This document shows, piece after piece, positions 23,632-35,015 of a stretch of DNA of 64,000 bases (position 1 is its first letter; every line of letters begins with the position of its first letter). The notes beneath the pieces were generated by a model. The model was not told the origin of the DNA. It saw only the letters and a program-made list of their open reading frames with translations, and searched no databases. The stretch spans positions 1,116,001 to 1,180,000 of the forward strand of contig JAPEHQ010000009.1 in NCBI GenBank assembly GCA_027405735.1, read 5' to 3'. A program made the position numbers and the translations under genes. This DNA comes from Mucor racemosus. Taxonomy: Eukaryota; Mucoromycota; Mucoromycetes; Mucorales; Mucoraceae.

Positions 23632-25482
23632 AGAGATCATCATTTGATTATTTAGCTCGTAATGATTTGCTGTTAATTCATATGTGAAAGCTCTAAAATT
23701 TGCATAACCTACCTACATTTTCTCCCTTTCTCTTTCTGTCTTTCTTTTACATCTTTTTTTTTTCAAAGTCTCGGTATATAAAACAATCAATTTAATTGTA
23801 CAAGCATTTATATAATAATGACACAATATTCTAATGAACAAAAGAATGTCGATAGGGGCTGCCTCGATCGCATTAATACAGCACCACTAAAAGATAAACA
23901 GTTGACAAATTCTAGTTATTTGGCAGTAGAAATACCATTAAAACTGGATCATTTCATGTCAAACTTATGAATTTCTGTTTCAGAGCTTTCCAGCTCTTTT
24001 TTTCTCCAAAATGGAGAATGCAATCCAGATTCAGAAAATGCTCAAATAATTTGGTTATTAGTCTGTTTATATCAGTCATAACCATTGAATCAAATGCAAC
24101 AAGCTATTTTGGATGCTCAAAGAAATGAAATGTTTAGGCCGGGCAGACAGAGAAAATGAAGAAGATCAAAAAGGCAATGCCTCTTTGGCATGACCGTTTG
24201 ATTTTTATGGATGGCCTATCGTCACAATTAACCCCTCCCCTATTCACCCATCTAACCACAAGGCAGACATAGGTTGGGGTTATATGTTGAGAAGTGGACA
24301 AATTCTATTAGCAAACGCATTGTTAATTCATTTTTTATCGAGGTATTTATATTTTTATGCAGAAACTTGATTCGATGTGCTGTAGTTCATTTATTGACCG
24401 ATGATGATTTTAGATTGGAGATGGCAAAAGCAAATACCAGCAGCAAAGAAGCAATGTGGAAAGGTAAAATAACATTCAAGGCGATGAATATGTAGCAGAT
24501 ATTGATATTTTTTTTTTACCAAGGATCATGCATTGGTTTTTGGAGGAGCTATCACTCATAGCACCTTTCTCGATCCACAGAATTGCGTTATTAGGCAAGC
24601 AATTGGACAAAAACATTGAAGAGTGGTTTGACCTTAGTAGCGCTGTTACGCTGGATGTTTTATATTAAAAATTGGAACAGACTAGTTCATTTTTATGGAA
24701 ATAACGAAAAAAAAAACTATCTGTCAAACATAACTTAAATGCTACAGATGATTGCCAAAAAAGCAATACTTTTAGATATCTTATATCCGAAAAAAAGTTA
24801 ACATATAAGCAAAGTATTGTGTTTTTTTCCTTTTTCTAAACGTGTTTTAATATGAAAATGATTTTTTAATGTGAATTGTTACAACATGTTATTTCAGTGG
24901 CGAGAAATGATGATTCATGCATCAGGAATAGAGGATTGATGTACTCGCAATAATATAATAAAGCGCGAAATGACAACGTCGATTGTCAGTATTTCTTGGG
25001 ATATGCTGAAATCAAAATTTATTGATAAATACATATCATTTCTAAACACAAGCAATTGCTTCATTTTATGTAGTATATTGGGAAGGTTGGACGAGAAATC
25101 AAATCGTACTGATACAAAGTGTATGTACACGCCATTTGAAGCAGCAACAGCATAAATCGTCAATTGAATTTACAATTCCTCTGTATTCATGTGAATCCAA
25201 AGAACATTTCAAAACCAAAACCCTACAAAAAGGCATTCAATCAAATCGATAAAGCTTCTCAACATCATAATTTAATCTCTTCTTGTTGTGAACCACGACC
25301 TGAAGCCTCGAGAATGTACCTTTGAAGATGATTTTCTTCAGTAGATCAAAAGAAGCTGCAAATAGCCCGTGACTTTATATCAAAATTTTCAAAGAAAGCA
25401 AATAATCATCATCAATCATCAACAATTCAAGTCAATTACTATTCTTCCTTTCCTTCAAGTTGGCTGTATATCCTATTCGAAA
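23632..25482. other. Intergenic region with decayed or unrecognised ORFs
   Basis: Apart from a 50-residue ORF at 23818, the region has only short frames (24274-24495, 24970-25155) with no recognisable family. Wording around 24120-24660 looks gene-like in places (MPLWHDRLIFMDGL at about 24177, IEEWFDLSSAV at about 24619) but the frames shift repeatedly. I read this as a possible decayed gene. The last 300 bp serve as promoter for the U2B''-type gene. Confidence 0.35.
23818..23970 (+). CDS. Short hypothetical ORF behind a TATA-like box
   Basis: A 50-residue frame starts MTQYSNEQKNVDRG and stops at 23968-23970. It follows a C/T-rich stretch and TATATAAAA about 40 bp before the ATG, an arrangement like a fungal core promoter. 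The protein has no recognisable domain. It might be the first exon of a decayed gene in the following kilobase. Confidence 0.25.
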   Translation: MTQYSNEQKNVDRGCLDRINTAPLKDKQLTNSSYLAVEIPLKLDHFMSNL

Positions 25483-26051
25483 ATGACTTCTATTGATCCC
25501 AATCAAACTTTATACATCACAAATTTAAATGGTCGCATCACAGTTGAAGGTAATTCACGAAAATATCTTTAAACATTCCAAGCGCGTGTATATTTACTGG
25601 AAATTATTTCATTATATTGCAGAGCTCAAGTTATCATTGTATGGATTATTCTCTACATATGGACCCATTTTAGACATCACAGCCAAAAAAACAGAAAAAA
25701 TGCGTGAACAAGCTTTTGTTGTATATAATAATGTTGCATCTGCAACCACAGCCAAGAGAAGTTTAAATGGATTTACATTTTTCGAGCGACCTATCGTAAG
25801 CAAAAAGTTGATTAGTTTACACGTTTAAGAATCCACTAACAACATCGAATGATACATAGAAAATTGAATACGCAAAGACAAAATCAGATGTTATCGCCAA
25901 GTTGGACGGTACATTTAGACTGAGGACATATAAGGACAAATCCGGAAACGAAGTGGGTTTGGCAAAGAGAAATATCGATGAAGATGATAATGAGAGATCC
26001 TCAAAAATGGCTAGAACAGAAAGTGACGAAAGTGATGAGGATCATGCATAA
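25483..26051 (+). CDS. MSL1: U1A/U2B''-type snRNP protein with a single RRM (Msl1-like)
   Basis: Three exons (25483-25549, 25623-25795, 25860-26051) give 143 residues. The RRM has RNP2 LYITNL at residues 10-15 and an RNP1 of the REQAFVVY type. It also has the family-specific ELKLSLYGLFSTYGPILDI and the block KTKSDVIAKLDGTF that follows beta-4 in U1A, U2B'' and SNF proteins. These proteins bind stem-loop II of U1 or IV of U2 snRNA in the spliceosome. Animal U1A and U2B'' have a second RRM; here the protein ends in an acidic, Ser-rich tail with a basic K-R/K-M patch, as in short fungal U2B'' proteins. Which snRNA it binds cannot be told from sequence alone. Confidence 0.9.
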
Positions 26052-26623
26052 ATATATATATATATATATATACTATACATATAAAAGTATACATTTGATA
26101 CATTGTGAAATAATAAAAAAAAAAAAAAAAAAAAGAAAAAGGATGGAAAATGAACACATGTTGATGAATTTCAAGGAACTGTTGCCCCTTTTTACATTGT
26201 TTATATATATTTGCATCGGGCAATTCGTAGCGTAAATGTCAAAAAAGAACTTCTTTCTTGATTCATGTATGCCACAACAAAATATATGTTCCTTTGCGAC
26301 ATGAATAACCCAATTGAATGATGAAACATTGACTTTCGAGCTACAATCTTCGGTCACACACATTGTATTCACTTCTCTGTAATCCTTGTTGCTTTAAATG
26401 ACCAATTAGGCCAGCATTTTCTTAATTCTTGAGGATTGTAAATAGAGACTTAGTATGTCTATAACGGCAACATTAACAATGGCAAAAAGAGTGAGCAAAA
26501 GAGCATCAAGCGGGGCCAAATACAGATCAAATGTTGCGCCGTTTTAACGAATGTAACCAGATAATCATTGCACAACAACGAAGGCGCGTTTTTCCCTTTC
26601 TTCTACTTGTAATATTAATAAAA
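26052..26623. other. Intergenic region before ERG26
   Basis: It contains a TA microsatellite (about 26048-26075) and an A run of about 20 (26114-26134). No gene is supported: the frames here are shadows with homopolymer content. The 3' half should hold the ERG26 promoter. Confidence 0.5.
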
Positions 26624-27739
26624 ATGCCTTCATACCTTGTTATTGGTGGTAATGGCTTTTTAGGTCAACATGTTCAGGAACAAATTCGTCTTCGTCAAGA
26701 TGGTTCTTCTATTGCAGTCTTTGATATGTCTGAACCCAGAGAACCTAAATCCGATGTAAAATATTACACCGGTGATCTTCGTAAATTTGAAGATGTTTAT
26801 AATGCACTCGAGGGTATTACTGCTGTCATTCATACCGCTTCTCCACCTCATGTTAATACAAGTAATCCTCCCCGTGATCTTTACTTTAGTATTAATGTTG
26901 AAGGTACCTTGAATGTTATCAAGGCTTGTCAAGAAAGAAAAATTAAAGTTTTGGTAGTGACAAGTTCAGGTAGTGTTATTTCAAATGGTGAGCCCATGGT
27001 CAATATTGATGAAAGTACTCCTTACCCTCCCCAGGCTATTGATGTTTATACTGAATCCAAGGTAAAATATTTTAGAATTTTGTCAATTATTTAGTTCTAA
27101 CAAGCCAATTCTTTCCAGATGGAGTGTGAAAAGGAAGTATTAAAGGCCAATGGTCAAGGTGGTTTATTGACTTGTACTATTCGTCCTTCTGCTATTTTCG
27201 GACCTGGTGATAGACAACTTATTCCAGGCATGCTTGAGGTATGTGAGCGTGGTCAACATCGTTTCCAAATTGGTAACAATCAATCATTGATGGATTTCAC
27301 TTATGTTGGTAATGTTGCATATGCTCATGTCCTTGCTGCCGAGAAATTAGCTATTCCTGATTCTGGAGCTGCTGGTCAAGCCTTCAATTTAACTAACGGT
27401 ACACCTGTTCCTTTCTGGGATTTCGCTTCTCGTGTCTGGACAGAAAATGGTCATTACATGCCCAACAATAAAAAGATCATCTTGTCCTACAATGCTAGTA
27501 TGGTAATTGCTCTTATTGGCGAAACTATCTTTAGTATCAAGGAATTGTTTTGGGACAGAAGTCAACTCAAGGAAGGTTTATCTCGCGCAAGAATTAAGCA
27601 AGCAATGTCCTCTCGTTATTTTGACATTTCAAAGGCAAGAACTATTTTAGGCTATGAACCTAAAGTTGGACTTGATGAAGGTATCAAGATTAGTGTTGCT
27701 TATTATAAAGCTAATCATCCTGCTCAAGTCAAGAAATAA
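26624..27739 (+). CDS. ERG26: Sterol-4-alpha-carboxylate 3-dehydrogenase (Erg26)
   Basis: Two exons (26624-27061 and 27119-27739; intron 27062-27118) give 352 residues, the family length. Erg26 is the NAD(P)-dependent C-3 dehydrogenase/decarboxylase of the sterol C-4 demethylation complex at the ER. The Rossmann motif GGNGFLG is at residues 8-14. D46 follows beta-2, the catalytic pair YTESK (Y142, K146) sits exactly at the exon junction, and CTIRPSAIFGPGD plus the LMDFTYVGNVAYAH block are diagnostic of the 3-beta-HSD/Erg26 family. The start at 26624 (MPSYLVIGG) places the glycine motif correctly; the upstream in-frame residues are rejected. It converges on RPB3, 103 bp away. Confidence 0.93.
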
Positions 27740-27842
27740 TAATACTACCTAAAATTCATTTATATACACCTTTCACATTTAAATATATATATATTCAAAA
27801 AAAAATCAGACAAAACATTTTTAATGAAATTTTTCTCTCTCG

Positions 27843-29119
27843 TTAATAATTACTCCAAGCATTGGCATTATCTTGTTCTTTAGTGTCAACTTCCTCTTGA
27901 ATTTGCATTTGAACATAAGCAAGTTTATCTACCAATGTTTTCATTGCCATAGTTACTACTTCCTCTGGTGCTAATGATCCAACAGTTTCTGCTTCGAAAT
28001 AAAATTTATCTGGTTTGGCGTTATAATCAAATGCTAAATTAAACAAAATTCAGTAGATTGTCAATGTTGCATAAATCCAATATACATACGGGCATCTTTA
28101 TCAGGTGGTGATTCGAATTGTGCATTTTTACTCAATGGCCTAAATGAAAATAATACGCATTTAATGGCGCCATCACAATATCAAACTAGACAACTAAATT
28201 TACCATTCATCCTCTGTCTCTTCAAACCAGTACGCAGTGTGTCTTAATTTATTGTATGGATCATATTCAAATGATACACCACTGACAGGACTCCACTTGG
28301 CATGTTCCTTTGCAACACCCTAATACATTGAAATAAACCAATTAAGCATTGAATAATTCACCACAACATCATCTTGTAATTACCTTTTTAGCAATACATT
28401 TTAATTTCAATTCATGCCCTTTACGTAATTTAACCAACAATACACCGGAATCATCCTTGTCTAACACAATACATTTGAATAATTGACAAAATTTATGCAA
28501 TTCTTCAAGATGTCTTACCTTGTAAAACTGGCATATATGAAGGATTAGATGATGAAAGGTCTCTAGTAGTAACATCCTTTGTTCTATCGTCGGTACATTT
28601 GACGTGAAGTGTTAATTCCACTGAACAATCAGGGCAATATTGAGAACAAGTACAATCCTACATGAATCAACATAACTTAGTTGGTGTTATTTACATTGAA
28701 TTGATCAATATTTACTCTAGTATAACGCAATTTATCTACATCTCTACTGTCGATAGCAACCATACCAAGACGATGTGCTAAAAATTCATCAGCAAGAACG
28801 GTGGTATTTGTCTCAATTTCAACCATGTCAATAGCTAGAAATGAATTAGTTCAACATGTTTTTACAGAAAAAGCTGATTTGATTGTCTTTTTTTTTTTTT
28901 TTTACCAACTGTAGGAACTTCAGCAATCATAACTCGACGAAGAGAATTAGCAACACTAGTATTTAAACAAATATTATTAATTTCAAACACGTTATGTTGT
29001 AATATGATTAAAATGTACCTCAAGTCAGTATCACTTAAAATAAACGTAATACGATCTTTTGTCAGCTCTCTAATAGTGATGTTTGGGCCACTAAGTCCAT
29101 ATGAGCCACCGATATCCAT
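27843..29119 (-). CDS. RPB3: RNA polymerase II subunit RPB3
   Basis: Eight exons on the minus strand: 29019-29119, 28906-28955, 28716-28834, 28519-28657, 28384-28460, 28204-28319, 28090-28139 and 27843-28033. They give 280 residues, close to human RPB3. The alpha-like N-terminal block reads [39 protein letters not shown] and [10 protein letters not shown]. The zinc-binding cysteines C92, C94, C98 and C101 are present ([15 protein letters not shown]), and the second half has [21 protein letters not shown]3 dimerises with RPB11 to seed Pol II assembly. The first exon supplies the start; all junctions keep frame. The gene is intron-dense: seven introns of 56-71 bp. Confidence 0.95.
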
Positions 29120-29971
29120 AATATTCTATACAAAAACAAGGTAAAAAGAAAAGAGTATTGCGTTCGTAGTTTAGCGTCAAGTCAAATATAATCAAATTCG
29201 ACTACAATTCCCACTGGAAACTAGAAGAAAAAATTCTAATTTGTCAAAACAGCGGTCTCGCCATCCACGTCAAGGCTCCATCCAACATTGAAGATTACAA
29301 ATTATGAGTTTGAATTTGATGGAATTTCCTTATGGACCTATGCATCGTTCTCGCTCTCAAACATTGAATTTTTAATATTATTTTGCAAAATAAAAAATAT
29401 TTAAACATAAATTCACATGTTCAAAAACCCTATTATATACTTTAAAATAGTTTAAATTGCCTATAATTCTTCAAAACAATCCCATGAAAAAATCGGATGT
29501 TCAAATTTGCACCTCTGCCATCATTTTCGATTCATCTTTGATACCATAAATATGATATGAATATAGCAGGAAACCTATCGCTCTTCATCTGATGTAAGAA
29601 GAGTATATATTTATTTGTTGTTGAGCGATAAAGTATGCATTTAGCTTATTATTCTCCTTTACGTAGTAATCTTGATGTATAGATGTGATCTCAGATGATT
29701 CAAGTCTATCCAGTATATTTTGCTTTTTAATTACTGATATAATAGATACATGTATATATAATTGCTAAATAATTATACTTACATTTAGTTGCCTGATTCA
29801 ATTAAACTTGTAACAATGAATATCTAAATGAATGAAATGCAAACAAATACATTTAGAAGCATTAATTCAGAGTCACGATGTGTTTGTCACCAGAAATGGA
29901 TAGGTGAAATGCGTGTACAGTTGTGTAGATTCTTTCTCTTTTTATCTCGTAGACTATATAATCTAATAAAA
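29120..29971. promoter_or_regulatory. Shared upstream region of RPB3 and DCP1
   Basis: About 850 bp lie between the divergent RPB3 (minus) and DCP1 (plus) starts. No gene is supported inside; the frame at 29828 is simply the DCP1 leader. It presumably contains both promoters, but no specific motif stands out. Confidence 0.5.
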
Positions 29972-30632
29972 ATGGACCTTGTTGCACGTAAAAAGCTCAA
30001 CTTGGAAGTTCTAAAAAGACACGATGCCAATATTTGCGATATTTTGGATCAGTCAGCTCATGCTGTTGTATACAAGTTTGATACTGAAAAAACCAGTTGG
30101 GTAAAGTAATTATAGTTTATATTCATTATGTTTTGTTGTATAATAACGATTTCCTACTTTACTCGATCAGGAAAAACTGGGTTATGAAGGTGTCATCTTT
30201 TTAACACAAGGGTAAATTATCAATTATTCGATCAAATGTGAGGCATGGCCAATTTACAATTCTACATTTTTCGTTAGAAAAAGCGCACCTTATTTTGGTT
30301 TATACGTTTTGAATAGACTTTCCATAGAAAATTTTTCGTTACATTTGACAGATTTTGAAGAAATTACCTTGACAGATGAATTTATTATTTATCAAACGAG
30401 CGAAGGTAAGAAAAAAAAACCGAGAAAAATAGATGTTTTCTTGTAATCATCGAATTGACTCGTGAGTCATTTTTAGGCGAGGCATGTGCATTATGGCTCT
30501 TTGAAAAGAAAGATCGTGAGCGAATTCTAGCAAAGATTTTAAAGTAAGCATTGCTTGATCAAATGTGAAATGATTGTAGATGTTAATGACAAACTTAGAT
30601 TACATGAAGGCATAAAGGCATTACCATTTACT

Positions 30633-30718
<86 letters not shown>

Positions 30719-31680
30719 ACAGCAGCAGCAGCAACAACAACAACAGCAGTTACAACAACAACAACAACAACAGCAGTTACAACAACAACAACAACCCAAG
30801 CCAACTGAATCAAAGGTAGATATTCTTCAAATGCTGAAAAAAGCAACAAATAATTCGCCATCGACCACTGCAAGCCCTCCTTTACAATCAGTGGGAAATG
30901 ATCTATTAAGCGTGTTGGGTCAAAAATCACAACAGCAAGCTCAACCTCAACAACCTCAACCACCTCAGCAACCACAACAACAACAACCTCAACAACAACA
31001 ACACCAGCAGCAAACGCAACATTTACCTCATCATCAACCTCCACTTATGCAACATCCATCCATGCATCATCCTTCAATGATCAATCAGACACCCCCTAAT
31101 TTTGCGATACCTATATCTGAATGTGCTGATAGAGCAGGCAATAGATTACAAGAACTATTTGATAGTACTAACCACAGTATGGCTAATTTGAATATGAATG
31201 AACCACCACAAAGACGACTTATGGCTAATGGTGAATTAACAAAGCCTTTTTACCCTCCTTTTGTAAATATGTCACCTGCTGCATCTCCAAATAATAGAAA
31301 TCCAGGTGCTTTATTACAAGCTCTTCATGGTGGACTTCCTCCTCCACCTCATCCTCCACAACAACAACAACAACAACAACAGCAATCAGTTCCTATGGGA
31401 ATGCCATTAATGCCTCAACAAGTTATGGGTTTAATGAGACCTGAAGTTGGTAGGAGGTTTGGTGGTGGTAGACCCATGTTGTCTAAACCTGAATTTATTC
31501 AACAATTATTAAACATGATTCAGGTAAGCTTTTTCTTTTTTTTTTTTTTTTTTTTTTTTTGATGTTTTAATTTGAGTATTCTGTTGATTAACATGTTTAT
31601 AGTGTGATCCTACATTTTTCGATATTCTTTATGAAAACTATAAAGGACAAATGGGTCCTCCACCTCCACCTTCTGTTTAA
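29972..31680 (+). CDS. DCP1: mRNA-decapping protein Dcp1 with long poly-Q and C-terminal trimerisation-like helix
   Basis: Six exons (29972-30100, 30171-30211, 30278-30405, 30477-30543, 30599-31523, 31603-31680) give 455 residues. The first about 120 residues are an EVH1-type Dcp1 domain: NLEVLKRHD, a YKFDTEKTSWEKLGYEGVIF core, APYFGLYVLNR and CALWLFEKKDRERI. Dcp1 activates the Dcp2 decapping enzyme in P-bodies. After this comes an almost pure poly-Q run encoded by alternating CAG/CAA (about 30634-30796), then a Q/P-rich disordered region. The last residues, KPEFIQQLLNMIQ and CDPTFFDILYENY, resemble the trimerisation helix of animal DCP1, which budding-yeast Dcp1 lacks. Intron 4 (30544-30598) was chosen because it is the only acceptor that keeps frame. 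Confidence 0.9.
30634..30796 (+). repeat. CAG/CAA repeat in DCP1
   Basis: A (CAGCAA)n hexanucleotide tract passes into CAACAG and CAA runs, coding nearly uninterrupted glutamine with only two leucines. Shorter Q tracts recur at about 30930-31020 and 31359-31385. Mixed codons make it less prone to hairpin expansion than pure CAG, but length variation between strains is likely. Confidence 0.95.
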
Positions 31681-33611
31681 ATTTCAATAAATCTATGAAA
31701 AAAAGACGTTGATCTTTTGTACCCAAAATATATTTTCAAGCATTTTTAATTGTGCAATGTATACTTTTGTCTATTTAGAACGGTTTACAGATCATTGGAC
31801 CTGATCCAGAGCAGTAATTATCATTACTGCACGTCCCTTCACACAAGAAAGCTTATACTGTAAATATTGTATTACAATTGCTTTTTTACGACGCTTGTAA
31901 TTTGTACATAAAACTAAACATTTTCGGACAAATACTCGTTGATAAACACATTTTACGTCGTTTTTTCAGCGATAATATATTTTCAACGTTGTTGCTCAAG
32001 CCAGTATGCATTTATATCACCAAAAAAATAGAAATCGTTCCTCAAAAGTCGCATAATTCATCAATTTAAGCAGACAAAATCTGAAAATTCAGTTTTAAAA
32101 TCAGACATTTTTGGACGAATTTCAGCCTTGTATATGGTCGTCCAAAATTGAAAAAATTAAAAATATCGGTTTTTTGAAACACAAAGTCCCTTAAACATAC
32201 AATAATGTGAGAAGAAAATATAGACATAAAGCATATACATTATATAAAATGTTTAAAGTGAAGATTGCATATATGAAAATTTGACTTTTGGCTATAATTT
32301 AGTTTTTTGATTAAAGAATTTTTACTCTAAAACTTTGCAGCAAATATTTATTATAGTTTGCATTATTAAATAATGCGCAAAATTTTACATGCATTCATAT
32401 TTTTTTCTTTTTTGTTTATTAACAAACGTAGTTCGCAAATGATCAAAATAGACAAAGATTTTTTTAGGATTAACAAATTTTTTGATTCTACGAAATTTTG
32501 AAATAAACAGTTAAATGCCCGCTTTTGCCTGGAAAGTCTTAAAATTAAGGTACCCTCCACAGCTTACGCGTAATTTAACGAATATACTAGGGAATCTAGT
32601 GCAATTGATACCATTTTTTTAGTGTATAAGAAGCATAATTAAAGTTATTTATCAATTTTGCCTCAATAAACAACATTATATTGGGAAAAAGAACGATAAA
32701 AACTCTTGAAAAGTGTATAAATTTAGGATGATATTTTGATAAATGCTATTGAAGAAAAGGATTTTTACTACTGTTGACGGTAAATACATCCGGTGGACAG
32801 AGCAGCAATCCTTTGATTTATCAGAGTCTTAACTGTACACCTTCCTTGTTTGTTTTTCCTCGTAATCAGTTTGAATGCAATGATGTAAATTCTCGAAACA
32901 ACTTTCAATAGACGTATAAAACGATACAAGTATTTGTAAATAACTTGTAAACACATGAATTAAAGCCAATGTATCATGTATTATAAAAGTTACTTACATC
33001 ATGTATACAAGTACTTTCTAATTAGCGATTTTCTTCTTTTTGTAACCGTTTTTAATCAAGCCTTATAATAGATAGAATCAAACAGCGTTACAACATAAAC
33101 GATTCGGTTTTCAAATCATGATACAACATAAAAACGTAATTCAGTGATAAGCATATTATTCAATATAGAATTAGGTTATATTTAGTCAAAATCGCTAAAC
33201 GTTTGTGATCCGAAATTAGAAGATTATTGGTTTTAGGGACACATTAAGCATTTCCGAGATCGCAATTACTACCTGAAATCAGTGATTCAAGACGTGAATT
33301 GTAAATGAGAATATTTTGGAACAAAATAGATGCTTTACTTTATATAGAAAATGTTCCATAATGTGTTTATATTTACAATGCATTATGCATGATTAGATGC
33401 AGGTTCACCCTTTCATTCTTTTTCTAAAGAGAACTTATCAGCCAAATAATAATTTTTTATTAAATATATATATATATGTAAAATAGAAGGTGGTATAAAA
33501 AGCATGAAAGCTAAGGGATCCAACAAGAAACAGGAGAAAGAGAAACAATCCCTTAGTTTTCATACGAAATAGAGTGAATAAATGGTATATGATATTGAAG
33601 GAGGGTTCAAT
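31681..33611. other. Non-coding region between DCP1 and the LONRF gene
   Basis: This region lies between the convergent 3' ends of DCP1 (plus) and the LONRF-type gene (minus). At 31811-31830 is a perfect hairpin with 8-bp arms (GCAGTAAT / ATTACTGC). From about 32070 to 32580 the sequence is a diverged relative of repeat family F. The remaining frames are short and unrecognised. Confidence 0.6.
32070..32580 (-). repeat. Diverged copy of repeat family F
   Basis: The order of phrases parallels 14980-15440: CTGAAAATTCAGTTTT, AGACATTTTTGGACGAATTT, AACATACAATAATGTGAGA, then a GATTAAAGAATTTT segment and AAGTCTTAAAA. Identity is clearly lower than among copies 1-4, so this is an older insertion. It is outside the main mosaic and has no dynein fragment beside it. 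Confidence 0.5.
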
Positions 33612-35015
33612 TTATTTCCCAACTTTTGCAGCAGAATTGATGGCAGTTCTTCTACAGTTACCCCATTGAGATTTGAGGTCACCGATCCAAGACAAGATAA
33701 TATCAAGACGATCTTCTAAAGTATCAGTTTTCAATAGATGATATCTATCTGTATTACTAACAGGCAATACAACAGCAGCCCACCAACACATGGCAACAGC
33801 ATTATCAGCAGGAGGTAAAGAACCATGGAGTCCTTGAACAGATTCTAACCAAACAGGACCCAAGAGGCCTTCGATGGCACTACAGAATGCAGTCGAAGGA
33901 GTAGAATGAGCTAAATCGCTGACAAAATCATGAATTCTGTTTGATAGTTTCATTTCTGGAGTGTAAATGAAAGGCTTGGTAGGTGAGGATGTAGATGAAG
34001 TTGAAATTGTACTCATAATATCTTCCATGGGGCTATCTGGGGAAGGAGGTAAACCAGTATTGTGTTGTTTTGATTGTTTCTCAAATGCTCCTTGTCGATG
34101 ATCAGTCCAATGGCTGTTTGAAGCCGATAATAGATCGTGAACATCTTCAAATTTCATTATCAAATCAGCTTGTATAAAGTCAACAGTTTCTTTTGATACA
34201 CTTGTAATTTGAAAGCGATCCAATCCAACGACATCAATAACAAGATCATTGCTTCTTTGTTCAACAGCATTGATTTTGACCATAGTACCAAAGCGACCCT
34301 TGTGGTTTGCTTTATCTTTACTCAAGATACCAAAGCAAAGTGATTGGTATTCTTTACAGAGTAATAAAGAATCGATGAAAAAAGTGCGATGATGTTCAGA
34401 GTAGATTGGAATACGAAGTTTTTGAGAAGGTAATACAGGGAATTCAGTGAGATAAATAGGAATATTTTGATAAACAATTGAAGATGATAGTGGGTTGAAT
34501 GAAATAGACATGTTGCTGATACAATTAGCAGTAGAGATATTATTCAATTGAGGTGATTGATGTTGATTGTATGCAGATAGAATCTCTTGTAAAATGAAAT
34601 TAGGGGGTTGATGTTGAATGAATTGATAGCTGGGCAATCTCTTTTGACACTTTTTGCATGAATCATTGGAGATTTTGTATTGCAACACACATAATTTACA
34701 GAAACTATGTCCACAATGAGAAGTTATAGGATGTTCTAACAAATGATTACCAATGGAGCATTGCAATGATTCAGTAATTTCTTTAGAATCAAATTGATTC
34801 AATTTGACGATTTGACTGATACAATTATCCAAATATAAATCGGGTCCAAATAAATGTGTTTTCTTGTTACATTGCTTGACAGGACAGACAAATGTTGATC
34901 TTTGGAATTCTTCTTCAGATGGTAAACAAGTCAGGCAAACGGTAAAACCACAAGATAAGGTAACAGGATCTACTAATTGATTTTGACAGACTGAACAATT
35001 CAATACAAGAGACAT
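33612..35015 (-). CDS. LONRF-type RING finger and LON substrate-binding domain protein
   Basis: A single exon encodes 467 residues. Two RING-like modules come first: residues 7-49 (CSVC...CGFTVCLTC, with the usual His replaced) and about 85-125 (CSIG...CGHSFCKLC...CKKCQKRL). A linker follows, and from about 185 a LON-type substrate-binding domain begins (TEFPVLPSQKLRIPIYSEHH, then SLCFGILSKD, RFGTMVKINAVE and DVVGLDRFQI), with a helical C-terminal part. No protease domain is present. This is the architecture of the LONRF family, thought to act as E3 ubiquitin ligases in protein quality control. The start at 35015 begins directly with the first RING module. It lies 622 bp downstream of the Fanzor stop on the same strand. 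Confidence 0.9.
   Translation of the reverse strand: MSLVLNCSVCQNQLVDPVTLSCGFTVCLTCLPSEEEFQRSTFVCPVKQCNKKTHLFGPDLYLDNCISQIVKLNQFDSKEITESLQCSIGNHLLEHPITSHCGHSFCKLCVLQYKISNDSCKKCQKRLPSYQFIQHQPPNFILQEILSAYNQHQSPQLNNISTANCISNMSISFNPLSSSIVYQNIPIYLTEFPVLPSQKLRIPIYSEHHRTFFIDSLLLCKEYQSLCFGILSKDKANHKGRFGTMVKINAVEQRSNDLVIDVVGLDRFQITSVSKETVDFIQADLIMKFEDVHDLLSASNSHWTDHRQGAFEKQSKQHNTGLPPSPDSPMEDIMSTISTSSTSSPTKPFIYTPEMKLSNRIHDFVSDLAHSTPSTAFCSAIEGLLGPVWLESVQGLHGSLPPADNAVAMCWWAAVVLPVSNTDRYHLLKTDTLEDRLDIILSWIGDLKSQWGNCRRTAINSAAKVGK

Noticed and set aside
30628..31044. Open frame of 138 residues on the minus strand, rich in Val and Ala
   Set aside because: It is the antisense of the Dcp1 CAG/CAA tract; the composition follows from the repeat alone.
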